From a virus, in the IMG/VR virus record IMGVR_UViG_3300042691_038490, positions 1 to 64,000 of that record: 64,000 nt of DNA; one strand, written 5' to 3'. The notes beneath the pieces are model-generated. The model saw only the letters and a list, made by a program, of their open reading frames with translations. It made no database searches and was not told the origin of the DNA. This document shows, piece after piece, positions 1 through 9,893 of the stretch (position 1 is the stretch's first letter; every line of letters starts with the position of its first letter). A program made the translations under genes and the position numbers.

Positions 1-1936
1 CTTGCGTCTGTAACGAATTACCAGTCGAAGCAAGATTCGATGCAAGCGTACTACCAGTCGTAAATAGATTTACAGTGAGCGTATTAATACTATTAGAAAG
101 CGTAGATCCAGTAGTTGCAAGATTACTAGTTAATGTATTAATTTGCCCTTGTAATAAATTACCCGTAGTTAATAGGTTAGCATTTGTTGCAAATTGATTG
201 TTTGCCCAACCACTATAATCTACTTGTCTACTATTTAAGATGCTGCCTGTTTCAAATAGATTTAATGTTAATGTATTTACCTGATTTTGTAATGAATTTT
301 GAACATTAGTGAGATCACTTCTTAAAATTCCACTAGCATTATTTATTTGAGACATTAGATACTGATTTGAGCCAGAGATTACTATGATATTTGTAACTAT
401 ATTTGGAATAACTGTAATACCATCTTGTCCAGTAAGAATTCCACTACCAGTAATATTATTTAATGAAAATGCTGGGCCAGTTGCTCCAGTTGGACCCATT
501 TCTCCTCCTCTTAAAGTATAGATAACTAAATTAGAAGCATTTGGCAATGTATAAAAAGTATTTAGACCATAGGTTTTTTCTGCTCTCAATCTAAATATAT
601 CTCCAATATTTGCGTTTAGAATTACAGATGATGAAACGCTTGATTTTGTTGTAGAATCTAATATTGAATCAAAAGCTTGAGAATTAGATATTTCGCTAAA
701 TGTAATTCCATTATCTATACTTTTTTCTAAGTAAGTTCTAAAAGTAGAATAGTAACCACCATAGGCTGAGACAGAGGCTTCATAAGTAAACAAGTATTGA
801 TCATTTGCATTAATTTCAATTTGACTATTTGGTAGTAGTGTAAAAACTGATGGATTAGAATTTACTGCAACATAATCTAAATTAATTGTTACTGGTGATG
901 ATCCAAAATTTGTGTTACCAATACTATCATAAATATATATTCTATCTGAAGCTGTACCAGGATCGCCTTGTGGCCCTTGAGGGCCAACTGCACCACTTGG
1001 ACCTGGCGCACCACTTGGTCCGGTTGCCCCAGACAATCCAGGCACACCACTTGGTCCAATTAATCCGCTGATCTGTCCACTTAATAGTAATGGAATTCCA
1101 TTTACCGTAGGTATTTCAAAGAAATTTTTCTGACCAGATATATTTTGATTCCCTGTTGTATATACTATTGTATCTGGTAATGAAGTTGCTTCGCCGCTAA
1201 GTAAAAATCCAGTTCCATTTACATTTGGTCTTTGAGAAAAAGTTTTTATTCCACCAATTACTTGATCTCCAAATAGTAAGACTGAATTTCCACTAAGTAT
1301 ATTTATCTTATTGTTTAAATTAGATCCTGTAATATGTAAATTTGAAGTTAGAACATTTATTTGATTTTGTAAATTAGAACCCGTAGCAAAAAGATTAGAT
1401 GAAACATTATTTATGCTATTAGAAAGCGTGCTACCTGTAGTATATAAATTTATTGTTAGATTTTGTATCTGATTATTTAGAGTACTTCCAGATAAATATA
1501 AATTATTATTTAAAGTGTTGAAATTATTAACTGAATAACCACTTAATGAATCTATTCTATTATTTAAAATTGAGCCAGTTATATAGAGGTTATTTATTGT
1601 TGCAAATGTATTATTAGTATAACCACTTAGACTAAGTATTTGATTTTCAATATATCCAGTATAAATATTAAATCCTGTTATAGAAAGATATCTAGAGTCC
1701 AACTCTCCAGTATTAACTATTCCAGTAGGTCCTGTTGGACCAGTAGGACCTATTGGACCAGTTGGACCCTGTGGGCCAGTAGCTCCACTAGGACCAATTT
1801 CACCAGATGGCCCAATAGGACCAGCTGGACCTTGAGGACCAGGTATATGTACATTTGCTGTTCCTTCAAATGTAGGTGAAATTACTTCTGTTGTAATTTC
1901 GTTAGGAAATCTTATATTTAAATTAAGATCAGACAT
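1..1936 (-). CDS. Collagen-like tail fibre protein (C-terminus beyond window)
   Basis: The frame is open from an ATG at 1936 to the window edge, about 645 residues with no stop. After a short N-terminal segment come collagen-like G-P-x triplets (about residues 30-70) and a second short collagen-like block further on. Between them are many repeats of the type 'LxxTGSxLxNxINxL', typical of a trimeric coiled fibre shaft, and modules of the type 'GxxNxSGxKxFxxxPxVNGTG'. The N-terminal half resembles the 564-residue fibre at 5738-7432. The likely role is a receptor-binding or accessory fibre on the virion. A GTGTAAT motif lies 7 nt upstream of the start. Confidence 0.85.
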   Translation of the reverse strand, partial: MSDLNLNIRFPNEITTEVISPTFEGTANVHIPGPQGPAGPIGPSGEIGPSGATGPQGPTGPIGPTGPTGPTGIVNTGELDSRYLSITGFNIYTGYIENQILSLSGYTNNTFATINNLYITGSILNNRIDSLSGYSVNNFNTLNNNLYLSGSTLNNQIQNLTINLYTTGSTLSNSINNVSSNLFATGSNLQNQINVLTSNLHITGSNLNNKINILSGNSVLLFGDQVIGGIKTFSQRPNVNGTGFLLSGEATSLPDTIVYTTGNQNISGQKNFFEIPTVNGIPLLLSGQISGLIGPSGVPGLSGATGPSGAPGPSGAVGPQGPQGDPGTASDRIYIYDSIGNTNFGSSPVTINLDYVAVNSNPSVFTLLPNSQIEINANDQYLFTYEASVSAYGGYYSTFRTYLEKSIDNGITFSEISNSQAFDSILDSTTKSSVSSSVILNANIGDIFRLRAEKTYGLNTFYTLPNASNLVIYTLRGGEMGPTGATGPAFSLNNITGSGILTGQDGITVIPNIVTNIIVISGSNQYLMSQINNASGILRSDLTNVQNSLQNQVNTLTLNLFETGSILNSRQVDYSGWANNQFATNANLLTTGNLLQGQINTLTSNLATTGSTLSNSINTLTVNLFTTGSTLASNLASTGNSLQTQ

Positions 1937-1943
1937 CTTTATA

Positions 1944-1950
1944 ATTACAC
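1944..1950 (-). promoter_or_regulatory. Late-gene GTGTAAT motif
   Basis: GTGTAAT on the minus strand, 7 nt before the ATG of the collagen-like fibre. It is one of about 22 copies, nearly all directly ahead of start codons. Confidence 0.6.
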
Positions 1951-1973
1951 TATTAACTACAAATAAAAATCAA

Positions 1974-4124
1974 TTAAAAAGCTGCAATTTGATCGCCTAC
2001 AGAGGAAACTGTTGCTGAGTTTTTGAGGCGTTCTCCTATAGAACCTGATCCTGTAATATTAATTCTCATATAATCCCAAACATCTTGAGGTCTTAAAATA
2101 GCAGTTCCTACTCCAGAATCTACAGGCACATTATAAGCTACATTATTAGTACTTGGCACATTCATTGTGCCTACTATATTGCCAGCATTATATATTACTC
2201 CATTTCTAACATCATATCCAGAAGGCATTAAACCAGAAACACTTGCATCAACAAGAGTTTTCGTGGATAGTAAGCCGCTAGTATAAAATAATGCTGAGTT
2301 TGTGGATTTATTTAAAAATAAAACATGATTAAAAGTTGGAAATGCGCCACGAGAACCCATTTCTATTTCTTCAACATAAGTTTGAGATCCTTGAGAATTA
2401 GAATATACTCCATAAGTTTGTTGAATACCTACTGAACCTGCTCCAAAACCATTCCCTTTCGCTCTTTTAACTATCAATGTTCCAGTTGAACTATTAATAG
2501 CACCCATACAGCTATTACCAATACCGCCAGTTGCAGTACCATTAACGATTATGATACCAGTTGAAGCATTATTAACACCATGAGCTGAACCTCCACTTGC
2601 GCCACCAATTACATTTCCATTAATTACTACTGTACCAGTTGAAGAGTTATTAACGCCATGAGCTTGATTTCCATTTCCAGCAGTTACATTTCCATTAATG
2701 TTTAATCTTCCGGTGGAACCATTAGTTGCTCCATAAGCTGTCTGTCCTGCTCCAGCTGTAACATCACCATTAATTGTCATGATACCAATACCTGTATTAG
2801 TTGCTCCAAATGCAGAAGTTCCACCACCAGCGCTAACATTACCATTAATTATTAATGTGCCACCAGAAGTATGATTTGCTCCAACACCAGAAGTTCCTCC
2901 CCCAGTAACTGTTCCGTTAATTGTCATTGTTGAGGAAGAACCTTGTTGTACGACTGACGAAAAGCTTCCTGTTGCTGCACCAGAAACATTTCCATTAATA
3001 ACAATAGTAACTGCAGCACCACTAAAATTACGCAAAGCATAACCTCCAAGTCCAGCAACACAATTTCCATTAACTGTTAATGTTCCAGTTGATGAAGCAC
3101 TACCATCAATTCTTATAGCTGCGGCTTCACTAGCACTTCCTCCAGTAAGAGTACCAGTTACTGTAGCAGTAGAAGTTCCAGCGGGCCAAGCAGTAAAATA
3201 AAGAGCTGCTGCGCTTGTCCCTCCTGTCAAATTTCCATTCAAAATTAAAGAATTAAATGCAGCAATAGATAACCCTATTCCTGATACTCCGGTTGCATTT
3301 ATATTTCCTGTGACACTTACATTAACTAAACTATTACCAATTGTTGCTCCATTTGAAACTGTTGGAGTTAAATTACCAACTATTGTTATTGGAATTGAAG
3401 AAGAGCTAGATAAAGCAGGATTTGATGTTTGGTTTGTTCCTCCTACTAAATTGCAATTTATATTAATAAAAGAATTGGTTAATGAACCTCCTGTGGGACT
3501 TGTTGAAATAGATAGTCCAGCTGTACTTCCACCAGATGAAGAACCACCAGTTATTGGTCCTGTATTTATCGTAATAGCTGCTGGTTGATTATCTGAATTA
3601 TAAAAATCTGCTCCAGTTGCATTGGTGGAGGCAGTGCCTCCAGTTATTGAACCATTAATGGTCATTGTGCCACCCCAAAGACGAACCCCATTTGCACCAG
3701 TAACACTACCTCCAGTTACATTTCCGTTTAATGTAAATACTGGATATAAGCTTAAGCTTGATCCTAAACTACCCAAATTATTGATTGTTACGGCAGAATA
3801 ATTTGAGCCAGAAGATCCTCCAGTAACATTTCCAGTAAGCGTGCAATTACAAGTACCTCGCACGTTAAGTATAGTCGTTCCAAAAGCTATCACATTAGCC
3901 GAGATCGTTCTAGTTCCAGATGTTTCAGTTTGAAAACTACCTCCAGCCGTGATCGCAGGAGAGACAACTGAAGAATTTCGCAAACTAATTACAGTTATAT
4001 TTTGATCAATCGTAACTGTTCTATTATTTGCATAAACATCATCTGCTGAAGTTGGAAGAGTTCCTCCGTCCCAAGTTGCAGTATTACTCCAATTTCCGTT
4101 AGCTACAGCATATCTTGTTGCCAT
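1974..4124 (-). CDS. Beta-helical virion or fibre protein with G8-like N-terminus
   Basis: 716 residues. The N-terminus has the pattern GNWSNTATWDGG...P..aDDVYANNRTVTID, which resembles the opening of G8-type domains. The body is a long run of short repeats around 'TINGNVTGG' or 'INGNVxxG', rich in Gly, Ser, Thr and Asn, as in a right-handed beta-helix. A C-terminal region ends near 'IGERLKNSATVSSVGDQIAAF'. It is paralogous with the neighbour at 4127-5485, sharing both ends but with a longer repeat body. The likely role is an elongated surface or fibre protein. No enzymatic motif was seen. Confidence 0.85.
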   Translation of the reverse strand: MATRYAVANGNWSNTATWDGGTLPTSADDVYANNRTVTIDQNITVISLRNSSVVSPAITAGGSFQTETSGTRTISANVIAFGTTILNVRGTCNCTLTGNVTGGSSGSNYSAVTINNLGSLGSSLSLYPVFTLNGNVTGGSVTGANGVRLWGGTMTINGSITGGTASTNATGADFYNSDNQPAAITINTGPITGGSSSGGSTAGLSISTSPTGGSLTNSFININCNLVGGTNQTSNPALSSSSSIPITIVGNLTPTVSNGATIGNSLVNVSVTGNINATGVSGIGLSIAAFNSLILNGNLTGGTSAAALYFTAWPAGTSTATVTGTLTGGSASEAAAIRIDGSASSTGTLTVNGNCVAGLGGYALRNFSGAAVTIVINGNVSGAATGSFSSVVQQGSSSTMTINGTVTGGGTSGVGANHTSGGTLIINGNVSAGGGTSAFGATNTGIGIMTINGDVTAGAGQTAYGATNGSTGRLNINGNVTAGNGNQAHGVNNSSTGTVVINGNVIGGASGGSAHGVNNASTGIIIVNGTATGGIGNSCMGAINSSTGTLIVKRAKGNGFGAGSVGIQQTYGVYSNSQGSQTYVEEIEMGSRGAFPTFNHVLFLNKSTNSALFYTSGLLSTKTLVDASVSGLMPSGYDVRNGVIYNAGNIVGTMNVPSTNNVAYNVPVDSGVGTAILRPQDVWDYMRINITGSGSIGERLKNSATVSSVGDQIAAF

Positions 4125-4126
4125 AA

Positions 4127-5485
4127 TTATGCTCCATTTAAAGCTGCAAATTGGTCGCCAATTGAACTATTTGTTGCAGAATATTTTAATCTTTGACCTA
4201 TGCTACCAGAAGTATTTAAACTATTTCTTGAATAATTCCATATATCTTCTGCATTTAAAATTGCTGTGCCAACTCCACTATCAACAAGAACTCCTTGGCG
4301 CACAGAATTTACTGGTGGAATAACACAAGTTCCAATAAAATTACCAGTAGCATAACTAATTCCACTTCTAACATCATAAGCATTAGGTAAATAACCAGTA
4401 TTACTTGAGTAATCTATAAGTGTTTTTTGAGATAGACCGCTAAGAGTTAATATTGCAAGATTACCTGTTAATGGGGTTAATCTAAAAGAACCTCGAATTG
4501 GACTCATTCCTCTGGCTCCAAATTCTATTTCTTCTACGTTAATAATTGCTGCTTGATTTACTGATATAATTCCATTTGCTGCTGCAAGTCCAACTGAACC
4601 AACACCAAATCCATTTCCTTTTGCTCTTTTAATATTACTAGTCCCTCCAGAGTTTGCATATAAACCTGCTGAATCTGAAACTGATCCACCTTCGCAAGTA
4701 CCAATAACAGTTACTGTACCCGTACCATCATGTCTAATTGCAGCCGAACTAGTTCCTGTTGTTCCTCCATAAGCATTTCCAATAACAGTTACTGAATTAT
4801 TATTAGCAAGATATAGTCCAATTCCATTAAAATTAGTTCCCCCATAAATATTTCCTGTTATTATAACATTTGGTGTTGAACTATTACTTGCATTAATTGC
4901 TGCGCCAGATGATGCTCCACCATAAACATTTCCAGTTATATATACTGTAGGAGCAATACTAGATTGGAAATTAATTGCTTGAGCTTGAGTTGTGTTAGAA
5001 GCAAAACAATTTGCTACTATGTAATAAGTTCCACTTCCATTGATAAGTAAAGCTGCAGTATTAAAACCTGTAAGTCCTCTTAAATTTCCTCCATAAAAAT
5101 AAAAAGTTTCTCCAGCTTGAGCAGCGACTGATATACCATTAGCACCGTTTGTATTTGTGCTTGATCCATATACATCTGTAGCGTATACAATAGCTGATCT
5201 TCCAGAAAAGGAACTACTTGTAATAGTTAGACAAGTACTAGTCCCAGCAGCGATTGTTGTAGCAGTTACCGTGATTGGCGTAACTGCACATGCAAAAGTA
5301 AATCCACCTCCAGCAGTTGCTCCATTTTCTGCTTGAGTACTTAATTTTGCAACATTAATATTTACATCTATTGTAACAGTTCTAGTATTTGCATAAACAT
5401 TATCTCCAGCAGTTGGTACAACGCCACCAATCCAAGTTGCTGCGCTACTCCAATTTCCATTTGCTGCTGCAAGAATATTAGCCAT
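4127..5485 (-). CDS. Beta-helical virion protein, shorter paralogue of the next gene
   Basis: 452 residues with the same N-terminal GNWSSAATWIGG signature and the same C-terminal end (IGQRLKYSAT..SIGDQFAA) as the protein at 1974-4124. The middle has fewer repeats of the type 'ITGNVYGG'. Both copies carry an 'IKRAKGNGFGxGSVG' block followed by 'NVEEIEFGARG' or a close variant, so the ends are conserved and the repeat number varies. The two genes are 2 nt apart, which suggests a tandem duplication. Probable surface fibre. Confidence 0.85.
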   Translation of the reverse strand: MANILAAANGNWSSAATWIGGVVPTAGDNVYANTRTVTIDVNINVAKLSTQAENGATAGGGFTFACAVTPITVTATTIAAGTSTCLTITSSSFSGRSAIVYATDVYGSSTNTNGANGISVAAQAGETFYFYGGNLRGLTGFNTAALLINGSGTYYIVANCFASNTTQAQAINFQSSIAPTVYITGNVYGGASSGAAINASNSSTPNVIITGNIYGGTNFNGIGLYLANNNSVTVIGNAYGGTTGTSSAAIRHDGTGTVTVIGTCEGGSVSDSAGLYANSGGTSNIKRAKGNGFGVGSVGLAAANGIISVNQAAIINVEEIEFGARGMSPIRGSFRLTPLTGNLAILTLSGLSQKTLIDYSSNTGYLPNAYDVRSGISYATGNFIGTCVIPPVNSVRQGVLVDSGVGTAILNAEDIWNYSRNSLNTSGSIGQRLKYSATNSSIGDQFAALNGA

Positions 5486-5493
5486 ACTGATTT

Positions 5494-5721
5494 TTAACCA
5501 TTTGTGTATTTTTGTATAGCAGCTTTTATTTCATTTAATAATTGTATATCTTTATCAGTTAAGTTATGAGGAGTTATAATTTTTGATCCTATAATTTCAT
5601 GCTTTGGTCCAGCTTCATTATTATTGCGAGTTGTATAAGATAAAGATACTGCTGTGCTATCTTCTATTGGAGATATATTTAAGAATATATCAACTTCTTG
5701 ATTACTGTAATTTATTTTCAT
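5494..5721 (-). CDS. Small hypothetical protein
   Basis: 75 residues, not recognised. It has a beta-strand-rich first half (NYSNQEVDIFLNISP) and a helical C-terminus (DIQLLNEIKAAIQKYTNG). It sits between two fibre genes with 8 nt to the next stop and 16 nt to the upstream fibre gene, so it is probably co-transcribed. It may be a fibre chaperone or minor structural protein, but nothing in the sequence proves this. Confidence 0.7.
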   Translation of the reverse strand: MKINYSNQEVDIFLNISPIEDSTAVSLSYTTRNNNEAGPKHEIIGSKIITPHNLTDKDIQLLNEIKAAIQKYTNG

Positions 5722-5737
5722 TTTTTATCCTTTAACC

Positions 5738-7432
5738 TTAAACATATGGAGCAAGATATCTTCCTGTCCAACTATAATTAGTTACACTTTGATTTAGAGC
5801 GACAAGACCTGCTGAGTCTATGCTTAATCTAGAGATATCCCAAACGTCTGCGCTCTCTGCTGAATTTTCTGGTGCAGTTCCACAATATGAAAAATCATAT
5901 GGATTACCAGTAACAAAATCATGGCGTTTTTCTAAAACTCCACCGCCGCCAGCAGCTTCGCCGCTAAGAAGAACGCCAGTACCATTTACTGTTGGTCTGC
6001 TATAGAAATTTTTGATTCCAGATATATTTTGATCGCCAGTAATTTGAACTGTTGAACTTAAATCAACATTTGCCGCTTCCCCAATTAATAAAACTCCTGT
6101 GCCATTTACAGTTGGTCGGTCATTGAATTGACCATTAGTTTTTGTTACATAATTAGATAAGTCTATGCCAGTTATAAAACCACTTGGATTATCTTTTGTA
6201 TAATAATTAGAAAGATCAACTCCTGTGATAAAGCCACTAGAATATAAGTTATTAATTTGAGTTTGTAGATTATTTCCTGTTGATATTAAATTAATAATTG
6301 TAGCATATTTATTATCAACAAAACCACTGTAAGTTTGTATTTCTTGTACAGATGCAATATCTGGTAATGTTGAAAGATCATCGCTTCTACGAGCAATTCC
6401 AAATTTAAATTTATCAGTATGATCAAACCCTATAATTGGACCATAATCATTAAAACCTGTTAGTCCTACTCCTGTAACAAAAAAGATTCCACCATCAAAA
6501 GCTCCTCCTGTAATATTAAGAAGAAGATAAGGACTTTCAATAAAATTATTTGTAACATTTGCAATAAATTCATTGCCAGTTACATAAAGATCATGAATAT
6601 AAACGCTATTTCTAAAAGTTTTTGTGCCATCTATGGTCTGATCTCCATATAAAAGAACAGAACTACCACTCAATGAATCTATCTTTGTATTTAACGTTTG
6701 ATCTGTTAAAATTAAATTATTTATATTTGAAATTAATATAGCCCCTGTGGATATTAAATTATTAGATATTAATACATCTTGGTTATCTACATATCCGCTC
6801 AAAGAGTTTATCTTGCTGTCTAATAAAGATCCTGTATTTTGTAAATTTACTATTGTAGCATAAGCACTAAGATCAATACCTGTAATAAAACCACTAGGAT
6901 TAGATTTTAAATAATAATTATTTGTTAAATCTCCACTTAAACTATTAATGCTTTGAGTTAGTGCATAACCTGTGTTTTCTAGATTAACTATTGTTGCATA
7001 TGTTAACGCAGCATTAGATGAAGTTAAATACTGACTAAGATCTAATCCTGTTATAAATCCACTTGGATTATTAATAGAATAATATCTTAAATCTAATTGA
7101 CCAGTATTTACGACTCCAGTTTCTCCTTGAGGACCTTGTGGGCCTGTTGGTCCAATTGGACCTGTAGCGCCGCTTGGTCCAATCGAACCTGATGGACCAA
7201 TTGCGCCACTAGGACCTGGAACACCACTTGGACCAATTGGGCCTTCTGGACCTGCTGGACCTTGAGGACCAACAAGATAAATATCGCTAGTTGGTTGAGA
7301 ACTCTCTATAGTTTGAATTGTTGCAACGTAATTTTCTGGAAGATTAACATTAGCATTAACTTCAGAATAGGGAGAATTAATATCTAAAGATTCTTGCCCT
7401 GGTAATTTTAAATCAATTTCTATCTCTGCCAT
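5738..7432 (-). CDS. Collagen-like tail fibre protein
   Basis: 564 residues. A short N-terminal segment is followed by a Gly-Pro-x collagen block at about residues 56-105, a chain of '[15 protein letters not shown]' and 'IVNLxNTG' repeats, and two '[15 protein letters not shown]' modules. The C-terminus contains an '[24 protein letters not shown]' type region that differs from the other fibre and may form the tip. The collagen block and shaft are shared with the incomplete gene at 1-1936. Role: trimeric fibre, probably host recognition. Confidence 0.85.
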   Translation of the reverse strand: MAEIEIDLKLPGQESLDINSPYSEVNANVNLPENYVATIQTIESSQPTSDIYLVGPQGPAGPEGPIGPSGVPGPSGAIGPSGSIGPSGATGPIGPTGPQGPQGETGVVNTGQLDLRYYSINNPSGFITGLDLSQYLTSSNAALTYATIVNLENTGYALTQSINSLSGDLTNNYYLKSNPSGFITGIDLSAYATIVNLQNTGSLLDSKINSLSGYVDNQDVLISNNLISTGAILISNINNLILTDQTLNTKIDSLSGSSVLLYGDQTIDGTKTFRNSVYIHDLYVTGNEFIANVTNNFIESPYLLLNITGGAFDGGIFFVTGVGLTGFNDYGPIIGFDHTDKFKFGIARRSDDLSTLPDIASVQEIQTYSGFVDNKYATIINLISTGNNLQTQINNLYSSGFITGVDLSNYYTKDNPSGFITGIDLSNYVTKTNGQFNDRPTVNGTGVLLIGEAANVDLSSTVQITGDQNISGIKNFYSRPTVNGTGVLLSGEAAGGGGVLEKRHDFVTGNPYDFSYCGTAPENSAESADVWDISRLSIDSAGLVALNQSVTNYSWTGRYLAPYV

Positions 7433-7441
7433 AAAATAACC

Positions 7442-7816
7442 TTAGAACATGGTTACTTCTGGACTTACTATAAATTTACCTCTTAACAATTTAATACTAT
7501 TTCCTGTTGGTACTCCGTATGGATATCTTTCTATGTCATATACAAATGTTCCAACAGGAACACTTGCCATTGTATAAGAATCTACATTTATATTAATAAT
7601 ACCAGAAGGATAATATGATCCATTAATTCCAGAATAAATTGTTGGACGAAGATTAACTAGAATTTGCTGATCACCAGTATATCCATATGCATATTTTACT
7701 ACTCCTCTAACATCATAACCACTAAGATTAATAGGATTACTAGATTGGTCCTTTATCTTAAGAGTAATTTGAAGATTATCGCCTTGAATTGTACTTATAT
7801 TATATGAACTTGCCAT
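7442..7816 (-). CDS. Baseplate or fibre-associated beta-sandwich protein
   Basis: 124 residues with the pattern 'IQGDNLQITLKIKDQ...INLSGYDVRGVVK', seen in the N-terminal domains of many phage baseplate and fibre attachment proteins. Strands alternate with Gly/Pro turns and no membrane segment is present. It lies directly upstream (in transcription) of the collagen-like fibre at 5738-7432, which fits a role joining fibre to baseplate. The assignment rests on this motif and on context. Confidence 0.7.
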   Translation of the reverse strand: MASSYNISTIQGDNLQITLKIKDQSSNPINLSGYDVRGVVKYAYGYTGDQQILVNLRPTIYSGINGSYYPSGIININVDSYTMASVPVGTFVYDIERYPYGVPTGNSIKLLRGKFIVSPEVTMF

Positions 7817-7823
7817 ATAATAA

Positions 7824-7830
7824 ATTACAC
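7824..7830 (-). promoter_or_regulatory. Late-gene GTGTAAT motif
   Basis: GTGTAAT lies 7 nt before the ATG at 7816. It is probably the promoter element for the group 7816 to 5494 or beyond. Confidence 0.6.
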
Positions 7831-7861
7831 AAAGGATTGAAAAATATTAATAATTAAATTA

Positions 7862-9388
7862 TTAAGGTATATTTAGTTGAACACCGTTAACTCTTAAAGA
7901 TCCATATATATCTAAACCACTTGGAGTTATCTTAATGCCAACTCCACTTATTGTTCCATTTCCGCTTTGGAAATTAAATCCTACAAAAATTGCATCTCTA
8001 GAGCCAGTTATTTGATTATTGTAACCAAAGACATATGAGTTTGTATTATTAATAAGTCTATTTGATTTTCCTAAAGTATAGTTATCTGTATTATCTACAA
8101 TTTGATTACTTCTGCCGAGTATATAACTATCATTATTTAAAAATAATCCGTTATTTTGTCCTAATAAATAATTTCCATTAGAAATCCCGGTTCTATTAGC
8201 ATAAGTTCCATATATAAGAACTGGAAATGGTCCAGAGTAATTAATTGAGGCATTTACAAGATTACCTTGATATAAATTAGTAGGGCCAATATCTAAAAGT
8301 ACATTCTTATCGAGTGAATTACTAGAACCAAGTATAACACTACTTCTAATACCACTTAAAGTATTGTTATTTCCCAAAACCTCATTATAAAGAGAATCTG
8401 AACCAATAATTTCATTATTGTTACCAAAAATATTTTGGTAACTTGAATTATTTGTATTTAAATTTCCAACTATTAAATTTCTTTCCCCAGAATATATAGA
8501 ATTACTTGAACCAAATAAATTATTATAGTAAGAAATATTGATAGAATTAGATCTACCTACAACAAAGTCTCCTTGGGCTAATAATGATGAATTTTCATTA
8601 CCAATCAAAGTTCCATCTATACTACGAGTAAGGTCATTTCTTCTACCAACCATTAAATTATTATTTCCACTTGTTATGTAAGCATGATTGTAATTACCAA
8701 AATTTAATATATTTTGAGCTTTTGCAAAATAATTTTGATCTCCGAATGAATCAATTCTATAAACTCCAGAGTCTAAAAGATTGTAATCACCTACTAAAGT
8801 TACTTTTATAGATTCATGACCACTAAATAATCCTGCTTTACCAGCAGTTATTCCTTCTATATCATTTGCAGCATATAAAACATTATTTTTTCCTACTAAA
8901 TTAACTAAATATAATCCAGAGATAGTATTAGTTGCGCCATTCATAATAACATATTTGGAGTTTTCTACTAAATTGCTAGTTCCATTGATAAAGATAGCTT
9001 TACTTTTCCATGCAGAATTTCTATGTCCAAAAATAGCGTTGTCTACTCCAGATATTAGATAATTTTTTTCACCAACTATAATTTCTCCAGAATCTCCAGT
9101 TCTCCTCATTGTATATGGACTATCAGTAAGATTCCATTCACCAATATTAATACCAGGACCTACGCTTCTAACTAGCTGCCCAATCATTACTGGGTATGTA
9201 TACATTTTCTCTGATTTAAAATAAGGTATGTATAATCCACTATAATAAGTTTTATCAGATGGAGTATTGGAATAAATATCTCCAGAATTATATACAAGAT
9301 ATATTCCACTTGTATTAGATTTTAATTCTTCAAATTTATTTTCACCTATATTATAGGTCTGTATGTATACTTTGCCAGTTGTAATCAT
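7862..9388 (-). CDS. YadA-head-like beta-roll fibre protein
   Basis: 508 residues with about twenty repeats of the type 'GxxNxLxxxNSxxxG' (for example LGNNNTLSGIRSSVILGSS), the pattern of trimeric adhesin YadA head beta-rolls. The N-terminus carries a non-repetitive attachment region and the C-terminus ends 'SGLDIYGSLRVNGVQLNIP'. It is probably a trimeric virion surface adhesin. A second beta-roll protein lies at 19387-20727, but that one is Cys-rich and ends in a different domain. Confidence 0.85.
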   Translation of the reverse strand: MITTGKVYIQTYNIGENKFEELKSNTSGIYLVYNSGDIYSNTPSDKTYYSGLYIPYFKSEKMYTYPVMIGQLVRSVGPGINIGEWNLTDSPYTMRRTGDSGEIIVGEKNYLISGVDNAIFGHRNSAWKSKAIFINGTSNLVENSKYVIMNGATNTISGLYLVNLVGKNNVLYAANDIEGITAGKAGLFSGHESIKVTLVGDYNLLDSGVYRIDSFGDQNYFAKAQNILNFGNYNHAYITSGNNNLMVGRRNDLTRSIDGTLIGNENSSLLAQGDFVVGRSNSINISYYNNLFGSSNSIYSGERNLIVGNLNTNNSSYQNIFGNNNEIIGSDSLYNEVLGNNNTLSGIRSSVILGSSNSLDKNVLLDIGPTNLYQGNLVNASINYSGPFPVLIYGTYANRTGISNGNYLLGQNNGLFLNNDSYILGRSNQIVDNTDNYTLGKSNRLINNTNSYVFGYNNQITGSRDAIFVGFNFQSGNGTISGVGIKITPSGLDIYGSLRVNGVQLNIP

Positions 9389-9401
9389 TTTATTTAATAT
9401 A

Positions 9402-9408
9402 ATTACAC
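9402..9408 (-). promoter_or_regulatory. Late-gene GTGTAAT motif
   Basis: GTGTAAT lies 13 nt before the ATG of the beta-roll fibre at 9388. It sits downstream of the capsid operon end, so it probably restarts transcription. Confidence 0.6.
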
Positions 9409-9432
9409 TTATTTACAAAAATTAAATATATT

Positions 9433-9777
9433 TTATTTACCTTCTGATAGAACGTCTTTTGATTTTTTATCTAAATTTACAGAGTTATCTATATTTTTTG
9501 GAACATTAAATGTAGAAATAAATTTTTTAAATTCTGCAAGCAATCTTTTTGTTAACATATCTCTATTATCAATAGGAACCAAACCAATTTTATTGGCATG
9601 AGCTTGAAGGTCGCTCTTGTTCATTTCGTTAATAAAATCTGTATATTCTTCAATATTAGTAGTTTTATATTTACTTGAACCATTATCACCCCAAATTTGA
9701 TCTAGGGTTTTATATTGTACATTCTCTAATTTTCCATGAGTCTGAGAGAGTTCTTCTATTTTCTTTTTTCTTGGCAT
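9433..9777 (-). CDS. Small charged protein with SAP-like segment
   Basis: 114 residues, basic N-terminus (MPRKKKIEEL). Residues about 53-90 (KSDLQAHANKIGLVPIDNRD..TKRLLAEFKKF) read as a helix-extension-helix segment similar to SAP-type DNA-binding motifs. A good ribosome site (AAGGAGA) lies 5 nt ahead of the ATG. It sits downstream of the major capsid gene, separated by a terminator. A head-completion or DNA-binding role is possible but unproven. Confidence 0.75.
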   Translation of the reverse strand: MPRKKKIEELSQTHGKLENVQYKTLDQIWGDNGSSKYKTTNIEEYTDFINEMNKSDLQAHANKIGLVPIDNRDMLTKRLLAEFKKFISTFNVPKNIDNSVNLDKKSKDVLSEGK

Positions 9778-9833
9778 ATGTATCTCCTTAATTATATTAT
9801 AATTACTGTGATTAAAATGTCTAAAGTATTTAT

Positions 9834-9868
9834 AAAATAAAAGACCCAGTAGGGATTATCCTACTGGG
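9834..9868 (-). terminator. Intrinsic terminator after the capsid gene
   Basis: The minus strand reads CCCAGTAGG, a short loop, CCTACTGGG and then TCTTTTATTTT. It is a 9-bp stem with a T-rich tail, 26 nt after the capsid stop codon. Confidence 0.85.
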
Positions 9869-9893
9869 CCTTTAAATTTAATCTAATTATTAA

